Source: an uncultured Clostridia bacterium
GTDB taxonomy: Bacteria > Bacillota > Clostridia > Tissierellales > Peptoniphilaceae
Assembly: GCA_945916025.1 (NCBI GenBank)
Contig: CAMEGD010000051.1
Location: 1 to 9,702 of the forward strand
DNA: 9,702 nt
Direction of reading: 5' to 3'
A program made the position numbers and the translations under genes. This document shows, piece by piece, positions 7,208-9,702 of this stretch. The notes beneath the pieces were generated by a model. The model was given only the letters and a program-made list of their open reading frames with translations. It searched no databases and was not told the origin of the DNA. The first letter of the stretch is position 1, and each line of letters opens with the position of its first letter.

Positions 7208-7776
7208 AAGACTATATAAAATTAGGAATGACATTACTACTTATTTCTGCTATTGCATCTGGATTATTAGCAGGATTAAATTCAGTAACTGCACCAATAA
7301 TTGCGGATGCTGCTTTACAAGCTAGTTATGGCAAATATTTTGAAATATTAGGAGACTCAGTTGAAATCAATGAAACAGCTGATGCTCTAGCAATTATGGA
7401 TAAATATCCAGAAATCACTTCAGTTCTAGAATCTACTGAAGGGGGACAAGTTAACTCTTATATTTTCTCTGTAGTATCTAATGGATACGGTGGAGAAATG
7501 GAAAATGCTATTATAATTGATCCAAACGGTACAGTGCTTGGATATAGAAACTTATCTAATAATGAGACCCCAGGATTTGGAGCTCAAATTGGAGAAAATG
7601 GATTTTACCCAAGATTTGAAGGAAAATCTGTAAGTTCTGGTCAACTAGTACTTGGCACAGGTGGAGGAGAAAATGAAATAGAAGCTATTTCTGGTTCAAC
7701 TATCACTTCAAATGCTGTAATGACAGGACTTAACCAGGCTGTTGCTGCATTTAATGAATTTTATGGTAATAACTAA
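7204..7776 (+). CDS. rnfG: Rnf electron transport complex subunit G (covalent FMN, extracytoplasmic)
   Basis: RnfG is homologous to NqrC: one N-terminal membrane helix and an FMN-binding domain on the outer side that passes electrons within the complex. It has 190 residues, a normal length. The anchor spans about residues 7-25. The FMN-binding domain includes ETPGFGAQIGENGFYPRFEGK (beginning at about 121) and the flavinylation site EAISGSTITSNAV (160-172), in which Thr166 is the expected FMN-linked residue. The motif departs from the common Dxx(S/T)GAT at two positions, Glu160 for Asp and Ser165 for Ala. The start codon overlaps the rnfD stop by four bases (ATGA). The family assignment is secure; flavinylation is inferred from the motif. 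Confidence 0.95.
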   Translation: MKDYIKLGMTLLLISAIASGLLAGLNSVTAPIIADAALQASYGKYFEILGDSVEINETADALAIMDKYPEITSVLESTEGGQVNSYIFSVVSNGYGGEMENAIIIDPNGTVLGYRNLSNNETPGFGAQIGENGFYPRFEGKSVSSGQLVLGTGGGENEIEAISGSTITSNAVMTGLNQAVAAFNEFYGNN

Positions 7777-7791
7777 GAAGGGGGTTATAAT

Positions 7792-8388
7792 ATGAAATTA
7801 GGAAAAGTATTTACTGATGGTATATTTAAGAATAATCCTATTCTTATTCAATTAATAGGTTTGTGTTCAGTTCTAGCTGTTACAACTAGTGTTATTAATT
7901 CTTTATCAATGGGAGCTGCAGTAACATTCGTAGCGGCTATGTCCAATACTGTTGTATCTGCTATTAGAAAAATTACTCCGAACAAAATTCGTATACCTAT
8001 ATTTATAGTTGTAATTGCAACTTTCGTAACAATAGTGCAAATGATATTAAATGCTTATGCTTTAGATATTTATAATGCACTAGGTATCTTTTTACCACTT
8101 ATAGTAGTAAACTGTTTAATCCTTGGTAGAGCAGAAGGATTTGCCTACAAAAACAAAATCCTACCATCCCTTATAGATGGTATTGGAGCAGGTGTAGGTT
8201 ATACTTTAGCTGTATTTGTAATGGGGTTAATTAGAGAATTATTTGGTAATGGTTCTTTATTTGGAATGCAAATTCTTCCAGATGTAATTCCAAGAATTGG
8301 TGTATTACTTGCACCAGCTGGAGCGTTTGTTACACTTGGATTTTTCATAGCTGTATTTAAAAGTATAGTTAATAAGAAAATGGCTTAG
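7792..8388 (+). CDS. rnfE: Rnf electron transport complex subunit E (membrane core)
   Basis: RnfE is an integral membrane protein homologous to NqrD. Together with RnfA it forms the antiparallel membrane core thought to hold an iron-sulfur centre and to take part in ion translocation. It has 198 residues with about six hydrophobic helices. Cys25 (LIGLCSVLAVT) and Cys108 (LPLIVVNCLILGRAEGFA) are the two conserved membrane cysteines. Further family marks are the conserved RAEGFA loop and GLIRELFGNGSLFG (about 145-158). The ATG at 7792 is preceded by AAGGGGG with a seven-base spacer. RnfE and RnfA are paralogues with the same fold. They are told apart here by RAEGFA, which is typical of the E/NqrD branch. 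Confidence 0.95.
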   Translation: MKLGKVFTDGIFKNNPILIQLIGLCSVLAVTTSVINSLSMGAAVTFVAAMSNTVVSAIRKITPNKIRIPIFIVVIATFVTIVQMILNAYALDIYNALGIFLPLIVVNCLILGRAEGFAYKNKILPSLIDGIGAGVGYTLAVFVMGLIRELFGNGSLFGMQILPDVIPRIGVLLAPAGAFVTLGFFIAVFKSIVNKKMA

Positions 8389-8397
8389 GAGGAATAA

Positions 8398-8973
8398 ATG
8401 GAAACTATTATTACTATTTTAATATCTACTATACTTGTAGATAATTATATATTTGCTAAATTCTTAGGAATATGTCCATTTTTAGGTGTATCTTCTAAGA
8501 CAGAAACTGCAACTGGGATGGGTATTGCCGTAACCTTTGTAGTAGTTTTAGCTTCAATAATTACTTGGACATTACAATATTACGTATTAGAAAAGTTTAA
8601 TATTCAATACTTGCAAACTATTACATTTATACTTGTAATTGCTTCATTAGTACAGTTTGTAGAAATGGCTATTAAGAAACTTAGTCCATCTCTATATACT
8701 GCAATGGGTGTATTTTTACCACTTATCACAACAAACTGCATGGTACTTGGAGTTGCTGTACTTAATATTACAGAAGGATATAACTTATTTGAAACAATTA
8801 TAAATGGTCTAGGAGCTTCATTAGGATTTTTCTTGGCATTAATGTTAATGGCTTGTTTAAGAGAACAACTAGAACTTGCTGATGTGCCTAAACCATTAAA
8901 AGGTGTTCCAATTGCACTAATCGCAGCAGGACTAATGGCTATAGCTTTTAGCGGTTTTGCAGGATTAGTATAG
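8398..8973 (+). CDS. rnfA: Rnf electron transport complex subunit A (membrane core)
   Basis: RnfA is homologous to NqrE and pairs with RnfE in the membrane. The 191-residue product has about six hydrophobic helices. Landmarks are NYIFAKFLGICPFLGVS (16-32) with Cys26, and MGVFLPLITTNCMVLGVA (103-120) with Cys114. These mirror Cys25 and Cys108 of RnfE and would complete a four-cysteine site between the two proteins. LREQLELADVPKPLKGVPI (154-172) followed by a final helix is typical of the RnfA C-terminus. A strong AGGAGG overlaps the rnfE stop, with a five-base spacer to the ATG. Nine bases separate the two genes, so co-transcription is near certain. Confidence 0.96.
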   Translation: METIITILISTILVDNYIFAKFLGICPFLGVSSKTETATGMGIAVTFVVVLASIITWTLQYYVLEKFNIQYLQTITFILVIASLVQFVEMAIKKLSPSLYTAMGVFLPLITTNCMVLGVAVLNITEGYNLFETIINGLGASLGFFLALMLMACLREQLELADVPKPLKGVPIALIAAGLMAIAFSGFAGLV

Positions 8974-8984
8974 GGAGGAATAAT

Positions 8985-9702
8985 ATGGAAATATTTTTAA
9001 TACCAATAGTCGCCTTAGGATTAATTGGAGGCTTATTTGGAGTTATCTTACAATTTGCTTCCACAGTATTTTATGTTGAGGAAGATGAAAGGGTGACAGC
9101 AGTTGATGAAGCTTTACCAGGTGCTAACTGTGGCGCATGTGGATACCCAGGATGCAATGGACTTGCTAATGCTATTGTGGCTGGTGAAGCTCCAGTTAAT
9201 TCTTGCCCAGTAGGCGGACAACCAACAGCAGACGCTGTTGCAACAATTATGGGTGTGGACTCTGCCAATGTTCAAAGAAAAACAGCAGTAGTTCTTTGTC
9301 AAGGAGATTGTGACAAGGCAAAAGATAAATTTGAATTTCAAGGTATTACAGATTGTAGAACAATGAATATGTATTACGAAGGAAACAAAGAATGTTCTTA
9401 TGGATGTCTTGGTGGTGGTACATGTTTTGACGTTTGTGAATTCGGTGCTATTGAAATGGTTAATGGCATTGCAGTAATTGACAAGGATAAGTGTACAGCT
9501 TGTAATAGGTGCGTAGAAGTATGCCCTAAACATGTAATAGATATGGTTCCTTATGAAGCACAAACAATTGTAAAGTGTAATTCAAATGATGGCGGTAAAA
9601 AAGTTAAAAATGCATGTTCAATTGGATGTATTGGATGTAGACTTTGTGTTAAATCTTGTCCAGAGCAAACAATTGGCTTTGAAGATAAGCTAGCAAAAAT
9701 AG
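8985..9702 (+). CDS. rnfB: Rnf electron transport complex subunit B, 3'-truncated by window edge
   Basis: RnfB is the membrane-attached iron-sulfur subunit thought to accept electrons from reduced ferredoxin. The frame is open from the ATG at 8985 (GGGAGG just upstream, 11 bases after the rnfA stop) to the window end without a stop, giving 239 visible residues; relatives have about 270-330. An N-terminal hydrophobic helix (about 3-24) is followed by the cluster-binding domain DEALPGANCGACGYPGCNG (41-59) with Cys49, 52, 57 and 74. Then come a spaced motif with Cys137, 141, 147 and 151, the ferredoxin motif CTACNRCVEVCP (Cys170, 173, 176 and 180), and CIGCRLCVKSCP with Cys215, 218, 221 and 225. 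Cys105, 109, 124, 198 and 211 are additional. At least four clusters are plausible. Its place as last gene of rnfCDGEAB matches the order known from Acetobacterium and clostridia. Confidence 0.96.
   Translation, partial: MEIFLIPIVALGLIGGLFGVILQFASTVFYVEEDERVTAVDEALPGANCGACGYPGCNGLANAIVAGEAPVNSCPVGGQPTADAVATIMGVDSANVQRKTAVVLCQGDCDKAKDKFEFQGITDCRTMNMYYEGNKECSYGCLGGGTCFDVCEFGAIEMVNGIAVIDKDKCTACNRCVEVCPKHVIDMVPYEAQTIVKCNSNDGGKKVKNACSIGCIGCRLCVKSCPEQTIGFEDKLAKI

Noticed and set aside
9071..9563. Two overlapping minus-strand open frames, one 149 codons long
   Set aside because: They lie wholly opposite the unmistakable rnfB reading frame; the translations are rich in Cys, Thr and Ser as expected from reversed Fe-S codons, and no family is recognisable.
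1..9702. A novel defence, mobile or secondary-metabolite system
   Set aside because: Every reading frame with real coding character belongs to a known family and the gene order is ordinary for anaerobic Firmicutes; no repeats, att sites, recombinases or unexplained long gaps are present.

Overview
The window is strongly AT-rich DNA (roughly 30% GC by eye, not computed) with every gene on the + strand, tight spacing and strong purine-rich Shine-Dalgarno sites. The gene content (Pol I without proofreading residues, a small membrane-anchored lytic transglycosylase, a lipoprotein with a classic lipobox, and a six-gene Rnf complex in the order C-D-G-E-A-B) points to an anaerobic low-GC Firmicute. 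A member of the Clostridia or Tissierellia is the best guess; the species cannot be named from the sequence alone.

Positions 1-4833 hold four genes packed end to end. They are the Klenow-like part of DNA polymerase I (polA, 5' end outside the window), dephospho-CoA kinase (coaE, overlapping polA), a membrane-anchored SLT-type lytic transglycosylase (overlapping coaE), and a family-5 (oligopeptide/nickel type) extracellular substrate-binding lipoprotein with a TTG start two bases after the transglycosylase stop. The overlaps suggest one transcript with translational coupling. The last two genes both act outside the membrane on cell-wall or peptide substrates, and no ABC permease or ATPase gene accompanies the binding protein here.

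Positions 4834-4911 form the only real intergenic gap. It contains a perfect 12-bp palindrome and a possible extended -10 element, and probably carries the promoter of the second operon.

Positions 4912-9702 hold rnfC, rnfD, rnfG, rnfE, rnfA and rnfB. Together they encode the membrane-bound ferredoxin:NAD+ oxidoreductase that couples electron transfer from reduced ferredoxin to NAD+ with export of Na+ or H+. RnfB is the ferredoxin-side iron-sulfur subunit, RnfC the NADH-side subunit, RnfD and RnfG carry covalent FMN motifs, and RnfA and RnfE form the membrane core with paired cysteines. rnfB runs off the 3' edge. No rRNA, tRNA, CRISPR array, insertion sequence or phage gene was seen. Apart from the details listed as findings, this looks like an ordinary core region, and I see no undescribed system that the sequence clearly supports.
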